From: Desulfovibrionaceae bacterium
Lineage (GTDB): Bacteria; Desulfobacterota; Desulfovibrionia; Desulfovibrionales; Desulfovibrionaceae
DNA: 5,243 bases
Direction of reading: 5' to 3'
NCBI GenBank assembly: GCA_900770205.1
Contig: CAAGJV010000232.1
Location: forward strand, 1-5,243
A program made the translations under genes and the position numbers. This document shows positions 1 through 5,243 of this stretch, in pieces. How positions within the stretch are numbered: the first letter of the stretch is position 1; the number at the start of each line of letters is the position of its first letter. The notes below the pieces were generated by a model. That model searched no databases. It was not told the DNA's origin and saw nothing but the letters and a program-made list of their open reading frames with translations.

Positions 1-806
1 GGAATATAGCCGGCCTTCAGAACATCCTGCTGGCCGAGGCCGGCATCGAGCATGAAGTTCATGAACTTGGCCGTTGTTCCGGCAGGCTTGCCGTTGGTGA
101 AGAGGTAGAGTTCGCGGGAAAGGGGCCATTTTTTGGCGAGAGCCGTTTCGGAAGTAGCCTTGATGCCGGAGATGGAAAGCCCTTTGACGTTGCTGTTCAG
201 ATACCCCATACCGATATAGCCGATAGCATTGGCATTGGTGGCTACGTTCTGCACAACGCCGCCGTTGCTGGCCTGGGTGAGCGCCTTGGCGATGACCTTG
301 GTATCTTTCATGACAAGTTCCTTCCAGCATTCATAGGTGCCGGAGGAGTTGTCGCGGTTGACAACAACGATGGGGCTGTTGCTGCCTCCTACTTCCTTCC
401 AGTTGGTGATCTTGCCGGAGAAGATATCGCGCAGCTGCTCTATGGAAAGATCCTTCACCGTGTTTTTGGGGTTGACAATGGGCACCAGGGCATCGACAGC
501 GATGACGGTGCGGGTGAGCTCCACCTTCTTGCCGGCGGCAAGGGTCTTTTCGCTTTCCTTCACATCGCGGGAAGACATGGCCACATCGGTGATGCCGTCC
601 AGAAGGGATTTGATGCCTGTACCGGAGCCGCCACCGGAAAGGACGATGGAAATATCGGGATAGCTGGCCATGAAATGTTCCGACGCCTTCTGAATGATGG
701 GAAGAACCGTGGTGGAACCGTTGATGGTGACAGATTCTGCGGCCTGTGCAGGAATGGAGGCGCAGAGAGAACAGAGAACGCCAAGAACAAGGGATTTGAG
801 CTTCAT
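1..806 (-). CDS. pstS: Phosphate ABC transporter periplasmic phosphate-binding protein PstS (3' end cut by window edge)
   Basis: The gene reads leftward from an ATG at 806-804 and stays open to the window edge, giving 268 complete codons; probably only a few C-terminal residues are missing. PstS binds inorganic phosphate in the periplasm and hands it to the PstCA channel. Residues 1-22 form a Sec signal peptide (basic MKLK, hydrophobic core, AQA cleavage site before AES); neither cysteine lies in a lipobox, so a soluble periplasmic protein is expected. Ligand-binding loops typical of the roughly 270-residue PstS family are visible: GSTTV (30-34), SGGGSGTGI (57-65), SSRDVK (78-83) and NRDNSSGTY (150-158). 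The start is supported by AAGGAGT on the minus strand (about 812-818), seven or so bases upstream. It is divergent from phoB across a 197-bp regulatory region. Assignment as a phosphate binder is strong from the motifs; affinity and exact paralogue class cannot be judged. Confidence 0.95.
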   Translation of the reverse strand, partial: MKLKSLVLGVLCSLCASIPAQAAESVTINGSTTVLPIIQKASEHFMASYPDISIVLSGGGSGTGIKSLLDGITDVAMSSRDVKESEKTLAAGKKVELTRTVIAVDALVPIVNPKNTVKDLSIEQLRDIFSGKITNWKEVGGSNSPIVVVNRDNSSGTYECWKELVMKDTKVIAKALTQASNGGVVQNVATNANAIGYIGMGYLNSNVKGLSISGIKATSETALAKKWPLSRELYLFTNGKPAGTTAKFMNFMLDAGLGQQDVLKAGYI

Positions 807-827
807 AATCAGACTCCTTTTTTTCCG

Positions 828-843
828 GAGGGGAATTCCTCTC
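828..843. repeat. Near-perfect palindrome in the pstS leader
   Basis: GAGGGGAATTCCTCTC is a 16-bp palindrome centred on GAATTC with one mismatched pair (831/840). It lies just upstream of the pstS ribosome binding site, in the probable 5' untranslated region if the -10 at 878-883 is used. It could form a small hairpin in the leader or be an operator, or be chance; nothing else in the sequence decides. Confidence 0.35.
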
Positions 844-877
844 GGATGGGAGGCAATGTAGAGGCAGAATGTTGCGG

Positions 878-883
878 CAATAT
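878..883 (-). promoter_or_regulatory. Candidate pstS -10 element
   Basis: On the minus strand this reads TATATT, five of six matches to the sigma-70 -10 consensus. No good -35 hexamer is found at the normal spacing; instead a Pho-box-like 18-mer (893-910) ends 9 bp upstream, the arrangement known for PhoB-activated promoters, where the Pho box replaces the -35. It predicts a leader of roughly 65 bases before the pstS ATG. Confidence 0.45.
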
Positions 884-892
884 AAACGGGGC

Positions 893-910
893 ATGAAATT
901 TCTATTTCAA
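893..910 (-). promoter_or_regulatory. Candidate Pho box (PhoB site) for pstS
   Basis: On the minus strand this reads TTGAAATAGAAATTTCAT, matching the E. coli Pho-box consensus (two CTGTCAT repeats separated by a 4-bp A/T spacer) at 12 of 18 positions, best in the promoter-proximal half (ATTTCAT). It sits 9 bp upstream of a TATATT -10 and in front of pstS, the classic PhoB target. The same bases also form a perfect inverted repeat TGAAAT-4-ATTTCA, so binding of a dimeric regulator of another family is the alternative reading. Confidence 0.5.
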
Positions 911-923
911 TTCCGCGGGGCTT

Positions 924-963
924 GGTTCATGATATGTTTACCGAATCGTAACATGGCCTTCAT
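924..963 (+). promoter_or_regulatory. Candidate degenerate Pho-box array upstream of phoB
   Basis: Four 7-mers recur with an exact 11-bp period: GGTTCAT (924-930), TGTTTAC (935-941), TCGTAAC (946-952) and CCTTCAT (957-963), each separated by 4 bp, which is the PhoB subunit spacing. Only the outer two resemble CTGTCAT well (four and five of seven), so this is a tentative site. The third unit ends 10 bp before a TAGAAT -10. An imperfect inverted repeat, ATGTTTAC (934-941) facing GTAACAT (948-954), overlaps it and offers another operator reading. Confidence 0.35.
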
Positions 964-968
964 AGAAT
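963..968 (+). promoter_or_regulatory. Candidate phoB operon -10 element
   Basis: TAGAAT matches the -10 consensus at five of six positions and would place the transcript start near 975, about 30 bases before the phoB GTG. TTTACC at 937-942 resembles a -35 but the 20-bp spacing is too long for a normal sigma-70 promoter, which fits a promoter needing an activator such as PhoB itself. Confidence 0.4.
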
Positions 969-991
969 GAGCGTACATACAAGCAAAACCT

Positions 992-998
992 AAGGGGA
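992..998 (+). promoter_or_regulatory. Ribosome binding site fixing the GTG start of phoB
   Basis: AAGGGGA lies 5 bases upstream of the GTG at 1004. The ATG at 967 is out of the phoB frame, so this site decides the GTG start. Confidence 0.7.
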
Positions 999-1003
999 AA
1001 AAC

Positions 1004-1693
1004 GTGGACAGCAAGCAGAGTGTTGTACTGGTTATAGAAGACGACGATGATATCCGGGAACTCGTATCTTTTTCTCTGGAAGACGAGGGCTACCATGTGG
1101 AGCAGGCTTCCAACGGCCTGCGCGGGTATGAAATGGCCGAAGAACTGAAGCCGGATCTTATCGTGCTCGACCTTATGCTCCCGGGGAAGGACGGGCTTTC
1201 CATCTGCCGCGATCTGAATAAGAACGCTGCCAGGGAACTGCCGTGCCCCATCCTTATGCTCACGGCCCGCGGCGAGGAGATGGACAGGATCATAGGCTTT
1301 GAATACGGGGCCGATGACTATGTGGTGAAGCCCTTCAATATTCGCGAACTCATGCTGAGAGTGCGCGCTATCTTGCGCCGCAGGAATATGGATAATGGCA
1401 AGAGGATTATCACGCGGCACGGCGTCAGCCTCGATCAGCAGGGGCGCAGAGTTTCCATCGAAGGACGCACGCTGGAGCTTACGGCGCTGGAATACCGCAT
1501 TTTCGAGGATTTTTTCCTTAATGCCGGGCGCATACGCACGAGAGAGGAGCTGCTTTCCTCCGTGTGGGGCTATCAGTTTGAAGGATATGAGCGCACGGTA
1601 GATGTGCATATTGCCAGGCTCCGGCGCAAGCTGGGCGAGAATGCCCAGTACCTGGAAACCGTACGGGGCATGGGCTACCGCTACAAGGAATAG
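1004..1693 (+). CDS. phoB: Phosphate regulon response regulator PhoB (OmpR/PhoB family)
   Basis: This is a 229-residue two-domain response regulator, the usual length for PhoB, with a GTG start. The receiver domain (about 6-125) shows the acidic pocket E12/D13/D14, phospho-acceptor D56 in VLDLMLPGKDG, T87 in LTAR, Y106 and K109 in the KPF motif. The winged-helix DNA-binding domain covers about 131-229, with the recognition helix near 197-210 (RTVDVHIARLRRKL) and the terminal hairpin ending VRGMGYRY. By family knowledge, phosphorylation by PhoR lets it dimerise on direct-repeat Pho boxes and recruit sigma-70 polymerase to pst and other phosphate genes. It is first in a phoB-phoR-pstB-phoU cluster and divergent from pstS, and 11-bp-period repeats upstream suggest autoregulation. 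The receiver and wing motifs alone define only the OmpR/PhoB family; the name PhoB rests on the neighbouring phoR, pst genes and phoU. Confidence 0.93.
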   Translation: MDSKQSVVLVIEDDDDIRELVSFSLEDEGYHVEQASNGLRGYEMAEELKPDLIVLDLMLPGKDGLSICRDLNKNAARELPCPILMLTARGEEMDRIIGFEYGADDYVVKPFNIRELMLRVRAILRRRNMDNGKRIITRHGVSLDQQGRRVSIEGRTLELTALEYRIFEDFFLNAGRIRTREELLSSVWGYQFEGYERTVDVHIARLRRKLGENAQYLETVRGMGYRYKE

Positions 1694-1695
1694 CC

Positions 1696-3465
1696 ATGAA
1701 AAACACGACTTTTTCCGTAAAAATTTTCTTCTGCTTCTGCCTTGTCATTCTCTTTTCTGTTTTTGTGCCGTGCGGGTATTTTCTGCACAGCATAAAGCAG
1801 GAAAGCATCGATATTACCCGCCATGAGGCCTTCCGGGAGATAGATTTTCTACGGGCTTCCCTTGCGGAAGAAACGGCCAGGGGCGGCGGGCAGGGGGATC
1901 TGCCTGCTCCGGTACGGAGTTTCTATTCCGGCGGAGAGCACCGCGTGACGTTTATCGATGCCGGGGGCAATGTTCTCTACGATTCCTTTGCCGGCGATAT
2001 TTCTTCCCTGGAAAATCACCGCTACCATGAAGAAGTGGCCCAGGCCTTCAGCGAAGGGGAAGGCTCCAGCGTGCGCTACAGCTCCAGCCTGGATGTTTCC
2101 TTTGTTTATGCAGCCAAGAAGGTGGATATTCCCCAGAGCAAGGTAAGCGTCGTGCGCGTAGCGGCCCCGCTTGCGCTGGTGGAAAAACATGCCTCAGGCA
2201 GAAGCCGTGCCCTTTTTGCCGGTGCTGTGGCGGCACTTGTTTCTGCCATAGGCTTTGCGGCGATCATGTCTATACGTTTCCGCCGTTCTCTGGGGCGCAT
2301 GATTTCTTCGGTGGAACACCTGGCCATGCCCGGAAAGAGGGGGGGATCCATAAGCCTTCTTACCCTGCCGGGGGATGAGTTCGCGCCGCTTGCCGCTGCC
2401 GTTAATTCCATGGCACAGCGCATGGAAGACCAGATGAGGCATATCCTCAGCCAGAAGGCGCAGCTCGATGCCATTCTCAACAGCATTGCCGAAGGCGTGC
2501 TTGTGGTGGACCACGAAGGCTGCATACGCAGCATGAACGCAACGCTCATACGCCTTTTTCCTGCGGCGGCAAATGCCGAAGGGCTGCAGCCGGTGGAGGT
2601 AATCCCTTCTGCCGAACTTCAGCAGGGCATAGAGGAACTGAAGAGCGGAGAGCCGGAAAAGCCCGTTCAGTTTGAAATGGACAGCAGGGGAGGGCGCAAG
2701 CTTCAGGTGCTTATCTGCCCCATCGTGGGGAAAAGCACTTTTCTCATGGCGGTGGCCGTGTTTCACGATATTACGGAAATGTCTGCCCTCATGGAAATGA
2801 GAAAAGACTTTGTCGCCAATGTCTCCCATGAACTGCGCACGCCGCTGACCGCCATTATGGGGTATGCCGAGAGCCTGCGAAAGTATGTTGCCGAACCGAG
2901 GGCCGTACATTTTCTGGATGTTATCGACAGAAATTCCCAGTACATGGCAACCATGGTCAAGGATCTCCTGCAGCTTTCCAGCATAGAGAACGGCTCCATT
3001 CCCATGAATATCAAGCCGATACCGGTTTCCATGATCATACGCGGGGGCATGGACCTGTGCCGGAGCGCCGCGGAGGAAAAGCATCTTTCCCTCTGCGAGG
3101 AGCTGCCTGCCGGGGATTTCATGATAAAGGCCGATGGGGAATACCTTACCAGAGTCATGCGCAATCTTTTGGAAAACGCCTGCCGGTATGCGCCGGAAGG
3201 CTCTCAGGTAACGATAGCGGCAGAGCCGGATACCGGCAGCTCGGAGGCAGTATTCCGTGTTTCCGACAAGGGGCCGGGGATACCGCAGCCTTTCAGGACG
3301 CGAGTGTTTGAACGCTTCTACCGCGTGGAGAAGCACAGGGGCGGGCAGATATCCACCGGGCTTGGGCTCGCTATATGCAAGCATATCGTGGAGAGGCATG
3401 GCGGCAGCATAGGCATAGAAGAGGGAGAGGGCTGCATCGTTCGGTTTACCGTTCCCCTGGCATGA
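1696..3465 (+). CDS. phoR: Phosphate regulon sensor histidine kinase PhoR (PnpS-like, with extracytoplasmic domain)
   Basis: This 589-residue membrane kinase begins 2 bases after the phoB stop, with AAGGA (1685-1689) inside the end of phoB as its ribosome site, so the two are probably translationally coupled. Order of parts: membrane segment 1 (about 10-32), extracytoplasmic domain (about 33-169), membrane segment 2 (about 170-193), HAMP linker (about 194-250), cytoplasmic PAS domain (about 253-360), HisKA dimerisation domain with phospho-acceptor H378 in SHELRTPL, and HATPase_c with N box around N490/N494, G1 box DKGPGIP (524-530), F box FERFYR (538-543) and G2 box GLGLAI (555-560). All catalytic motifs are intact. 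The extracytoplasmic part carries FIDAGGNVLYDS and GEGSSVRYS, typical of the PAS/Cache-like sensor of PhoR/PnpS kinases and unlike the tiny periplasmic loop of E. coli PhoR. It phosphorylates PhoB when phosphate is scarce; in studied systems the PAS domain receives the inhibitory signal from PhoU and PstB. Confidence 0.93.
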   Translation: MKNTTFSVKIFFCFCLVILFSVFVPCGYFLHSIKQESIDITRHEAFREIDFLRASLAEETARGGGQGDLPAPVRSFYSGGEHRVTFIDAGGNVLYDSFAGDISSLENHRYHEEVAQAFSEGEGSSVRYSSSLDVSFVYAAKKVDIPQSKVSVVRVAAPLALVEKHASGRSRALFAGAVAALVSAIGFAAIMSIRFRRSLGRMISSVEHLAMPGKRGGSISLLTLPGDEFAPLAAAVNSMAQRMEDQMRHILSQKAQLDAILNSIAEGVLVVDHEGCIRSMNATLIRLFPAAANAEGLQPVEVIPSAELQQGIEELKSGEPEKPVQFEMDSRGGRKLQVLICPIVGKSTFLMAVAVFHDITEMSALMEMRKDFVANVSHELRTPLTAIMGYAESLRKYVAEPRAVHFLDVIDRNSQYMATMVKDLLQLSSIENGSIPMNIKPIPVSMIIRGGMDLCRSAAEEKHLSLCEELPAGDFMIKADGEYLTRVMRNLLENACRYAPEGSQVTIAAEPDTGSSEAVFRVSDKGPGIPQPFRTRVFERFYRVEKHRGGQISTGLGLAICKHIVERHGGSIGIEEGEGCIVRFTVPLA

Positions 3466-3492
3466 TGTGCCGAAGGATTTTGAGGAGAAAAT

Positions 3493-4251
3493 ATGGATAC
3501 CATAAAAATGGAAACGGAGGCGCTGAACTTTTTCTACGGGAAAAAGCAGGTGCTGCAGCACATAAGCCTTCAGTTCCCGGAAAAGAAGGTAACAGCGCTC
3601 ATAGGTCCTTCCGGCTGCGGAAAAAGCACCTATCTGCGCTGCCTCAACCGCATGAACGACCTTGTGGAAGGCAGCAGGGCGGAAGGCCGGATTCTGCTGG
3701 ACGGAAAGGATATCAACGCCCCCGATTGCGATGTGGTTTCCCTGCGGCGCAGAGTGGGCATGGTGTTCCAGCGGCCGACTTCCTTCCCGAAAAGCATTTT
3801 TGAAAACGTGGCCTACGGGCTCCGCGTGAACGGGGAGAAATCGGAAAGCGTGATCGGGGCGAAGGTGGAAGAGAGCCTGAAGCGGGCTGCGTTGTGGAAT
3901 GAAGTGAAAGACAGGCTGAACGACCCGGCTCTGGCCCTTTCCGGCGGGCAGCAGCAGAGGCTCTGCATTGCCAGGGCGCTGGCCGTGGAGCCGGAGATTC
4001 TTCTTATGGATGAACCGACCTCGGCGCTCGACCCTATTGCCACGCAGCAGATAGAGGAAGGCATTGCGCAGCTGCGCGAACAGCTTACCGTGATTATTGT
4101 GACGCACAATATGCAGCAGGCGGCGCGCGTTTCCGACTACACGGCGTTTTTCTATATGGGAGACCTTATAGAGGCCGCCGAGACCGACATTATTTTTACC
4201 CGCCCGCGCATGAAGCAGACGGAAGACTACATTACCGGGCGCTTTGGATAA
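3493..4251 (+). CDS. pstB: Phosphate ABC transporter ATP-binding protein PstB
   Basis: A 252-residue ABC ATPase of normal PstB length, 27 bases after phoR, with GAGGAG (3482-3487) 5 bases before the ATG. Visible motifs: Walker [10 protein letters not shown] (38-46) followed by the PstB-typical [11 protein letters not shown]-loop Q93 in FQRP, the [14 protein letters not shown] stretch (98-111), signature LSGGQQQR (149-156), Walker B ILLMDEP (169-175) with catalytic E174, D-loop SALD, and H-loop H205. The C-terminus (FYMGDLIE, then [10 protein letters not shown]) is diagnostic of PstB rather than a general ABC ATPase. It hydrolyses ATP on the cytoplasmic face of PstCA to import phosphate, and with PhoU contributes to PhoR control. 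Unusually, no pstC or pstA adjoins it here. The motif usually written PNPFP reads PTSFP, a mild departure. Nothing suggests loss of activity. Confidence 0.96.
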   Translation: MDTIKMETEALNFFYGKKQVLQHISLQFPEKKVTALIGPSGCGKSTYLRCLNRMNDLVEGSRAEGRILLDGKDINAPDCDVVSLRRRVGMVFQRPTSFPKSIFENVAYGLRVNGEKSESVIGAKVEESLKRAALWNEVKDRLNDPALALSGGQQQRLCIARALAVEPEILLMDEPTSALDPIATQQIEEGIAQLREQLTVIIVTHNMQQAARVSDYTAFFYMGDLIEAAETDIIFTRPRMKQTEDYITGRFG

Positions 4252-4320
4252 AAAATGTTTCCGGCATGGCGTGCAGAGGCGGATAACTGGCATGAATGAA
4301 AAAGGAAAAAGAGGGCGGCA
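4252..4320 (+). other. pstB-phoU gap with a 10-codon ORF overlapping the phoU start
   Basis: This 69-base gap is the longest inside the cluster. It holds ATG at 4292 opening a 10-codon frame (MNEKGKRGRQ) whose TGA at 4322-4324 overlaps the phoU ATG in an ATGA junction. The likely phoU ribosome site GAGGG (4311-4315) lies inside that frame. The mini-frame has only a weak, distant purine stretch (around 4275-4278) of its own, so it may be chance or a translational coupling leader. No convincing promoter or terminator is visible in the gap. Confidence 0.3.
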
Positions 4321-5001
4321 ATGAAGGAGACGGCGTACGGTTCTTCTGTTCTGCGGGGGCTGAGAACGGAACTTCTTACCATGGGGAGCCTTGTGCAGAT
4401 GGCCTGCGGCAAAGTAAGGAACGCCGTGCTGTTGCGCGACCTTGCCTGTGCTGAAGAGGTGGTGAAGGGCGATGATGTTATCGACGATATGGAACTGGAA
4501 CTGGATGAAAAGTGTACCAGCGTAATCGCCAGAACGCAGCCGGTAGCCAGGGATCTGCGATTCATTCTTACCGCGGTGCGCATGGTGATAGACCTTGAGC
4601 GCATTGCCGATGAAGCGGTGACCATAGGGCGGCAGGTGCAGTTTCTGCCTGAGGAACTTCCTGCGGATATCGAAGGGGAGCTTGCCTCCTACATGAACCT
4701 TGCCTTCGATATGCTCGATACCGCGCTGGGGGCCTTCCGCAGCGAAGATGTGACCGAGGGCATGGCCGTATTCCGCCATACGGATGAAAGCGTCCGGCTG
4801 CTTCTTTCCGTGTATGAAAAGCTTATGAATGCGGTGAGGCAGAGCCTTGTCGACCCGGCGGTGGCGGTTCCTCTCATCCTTATTGTCCGTTCCCTAGACA
4901 GAATATGCCGCCGTTCCGAGAATATTGTTGAGCATCTGTGCTTTATGTGCGACGGCATAACCGTGAAGCACAGGGTGAAGCTTTCCGGCGCTGCGCAGTA
5001 A
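4321..5001 (+). CDS. phoU: Phosphate signalling protein PhoU
   Basis: A 226-residue all-helical cytoplasmic protein made of two repeated PhoU three-helix units (about 10-105 and 120-215), within the usual family length of about 215-240. The first unit has the conserved ARDLRFILTAVRMVIDLERIADEA stretch (positions 76-99, key residues R77, D78, R80, E93, R94, D97) with an intact E-x-x-x-D metal-binding motif (E93/D97). The equivalent place in the second unit reads SLDRICRRSENIVE (191-204), where the expected aspartate is R197, so the second motif looks degenerate. PhoU restrains PhoR when phosphate is plentiful, by contact with PhoR and PstB, and limits uptake. GAGGG (4311-4315) 5 bases upstream supports the ATG. 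It is the last gene of the cluster and is followed by a strong terminator. The family assignment is firm; the effect of the altered motif is unknown. Confidence 0.93.
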   Translation: MKETAYGSSVLRGLRTELLTMGSLVQMACGKVRNAVLLRDLACAEEVVKGDDVIDDMELELDEKCTSVIARTQPVARDLRFILTAVRMVIDLERIADEAVTIGRQVQFLPEELPADIEGELASYMNLAFDMLDTALGAFRSEDVTEGMAVFRHTDESVRLLLSVYEKLMNAVRQSLVDPAVAVPLILIVRSLDRICRRSENIVEHLCFMCDGITVKHRVKLSGAAQ

Positions 5002-5013
5002 GGCGAGGGAAAA

Positions 5014-5056
5014 CGAAAAGGCCCCTTTTCTTCGTGGGAGGAAAGGGGCCTTTTCG
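5014..5056. terminator. Bidirectional rho-independent terminator between phoU and uraA
   Basis: A perfect 15-bp inverted repeat, CGAAAAGGCCCCTTT (5014-5028) against AAAGGGGCCTTTTCG (5042-5056), can extend inward by about four further pairs (two of them G-U) to leave a loop of about five bases. The GC-rich core GGCCCC/GGGGCC is followed by TTTT then TGCTTTT on the plus strand and by TTTT then another T-run on the minus strand. It begins 12 bases after the phoU stop and ends 6 bases before the stop codon of the convergent gene, so it can end transcription from both sides. Confidence 0.9.
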
Positions 5057-5062
5057 TGCTTT

Positions 5063-5243
5063 TCAGCGGAGGAGGTTCATCCTGTCGAACAGGCGGAAGA
5101 GCAGGCTCATGATAATGGCGATGATGGTGGCAAGCACCATGCCCTGCACGGTAAAGGAACCGAAGGAGAGCTTGGCGCCGCTCAGGCCTATGATCATGAT
5201 GACGGAGGTCATGACAAGGTTGGAGGACTTGCTGTAATCTACC
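5063..5243 (-). CDS. uraA: NCS2 family transporter, probable uracil permease UraA (C-terminal fragment)
   Basis: The leftward frame enters from the window edge and ends at TGA (5065-5063), giving the last 59 residues. It begins VDYSKSSNLVMTSVIMIIGL and continues SGAKLSFGSF, closely resembling the end of UraA-type uracil:proton symporters (E. coli has VDYNKAQNLILTSVILIIGVSGAK from memory). Two hydrophobic membrane segments are visible (fragment residues about 9-22 and 34-52), then a short basic tail ending MNLLR. UraA imports uracil across the inner membrane. A related NCS2 xanthine or purine permease is the alternative, but the VDY and LTSV/IIG-SGAK pattern favours uracil. It is convergent with phoU and functionally unrelated to it; its start and regulation lie outside the window. 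Confidence 0.8.
   Translation of the reverse strand, partial: VDYSKSSNLVMTSVIMIIGLSGAKLSFGSFTVQGMVLATIIAIIMSLLFRLFDRMNLLR

Noticed and set aside
331..894. A 187-codon minus-strand frame overlapping the start of pstS and its promoter region
   Set aside because: It is in a different frame from pstS, which has a signal peptide, ribosome site and conserved motifs; the alternative product is Arg/His/Cys-rich low-complexity sequence.
938..1609. A 223-codon minus-strand frame opposite phoB
   Set aside because: It overlaps a firmly identified phoB over nearly its whole length, and its product shows no family motif.
1876..1905. G-rich stretch in phoR encoding a Gly-rich ARGGGQGD segment, considered as a repeat or slippage site
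   Set aside because: The frame continues intact into conserved sensor-domain sequence, there is no regular repeat unit, and a flexible loop is a sufficient explanation.
4252..4320. Possible internal promoter or attenuator before phoU
   Set aside because: No -35/-10 pair at suitable spacing and no convincing hairpin with a T-run could be found in these 69 bases.
2194..4779. An 861-codon open frame on the minus strand antisense to phoR, pstB and phoU
   Set aside because: Its codons lie exactly opposite those of phoR, pstB and phoU, which all share one plus-strand frame because the gaps of 27 and 69 bases are multiples of three. Stops opposite would require TTA, CTA or TCA codons, which these genes rarely use (its stop is the TCA for Ser167 of phoR). 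The translation is His/Arg-rich with no recognisable domain, so it is a codon-bias shadow.
4938..5237. A 99-codon plus-strand frame spanning the phoU end, the terminator and the uraA fragment
   Set aside because: It would run through the strong terminator hairpin and lies antisense to a recognisable UraA C-terminus; no ribosome site supports it.

Overview
This window is a phosphate-starvation (Pho/Pst) locus from a moderately GC-rich Gram-negative bacterium. PstS has a Sec signal peptide without a lipobox, PhoR has two membrane segments around an extracytoplasmic domain, and the protein sequences look most like those of Desulfovibrionaceae (Desulfovibrio/Bilophila-like, Desulfobacterota). That placement is by family resemblance only; no marker gene is present.

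Layout, left to right. (1) Positions 1-806, minus strand: pstS, the periplasmic phosphate-binding protein, lacking only its extreme C-terminus at the window edge. (2) Positions 807-1003: a divergent control region with a Pho-box-like 18-mer and a -10 for pstS, and an 11-bp-period repeat series with a -10 for phoB. (3) Positions 1004-5001, plus strand: four tightly packed genes, phoB (GTG start), phoR, pstB and phoU, probably one operon. (4) Positions 5014-5056: a long inverted repeat with T-runs on both sides, a bidirectional terminator. (5) Positions 5063-5243, minus strand: the C-terminal end of a convergent NCS2 transporter, probably uracil permease UraA.

How the genes work together: PstS captures phosphate in the periplasm and delivers it to a PstCA permease (not in the window) powered by the PstB ATPase. 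PhoR phosphorylates PhoB when phosphate is low, and PhoU links the transporter's state to PhoR to turn signalling off. PhoB probably acts on the pstS/phoB intergenic region, giving autoregulation.

No previously undescribed system is seen. The points worth a second look are the split pst set (pstB without pstC/pstA beside it, pstS divergent), the candidate Pho boxes, a PhoU whose second metal-binding motif is degenerate, and a PhoR with a sizeable extracytoplasmic sensor domain. No tRNA, rRNA, CRISPR array, insertion sequence or other mobile element was seen, and there is no gene-free stretch longer than 300 bases.
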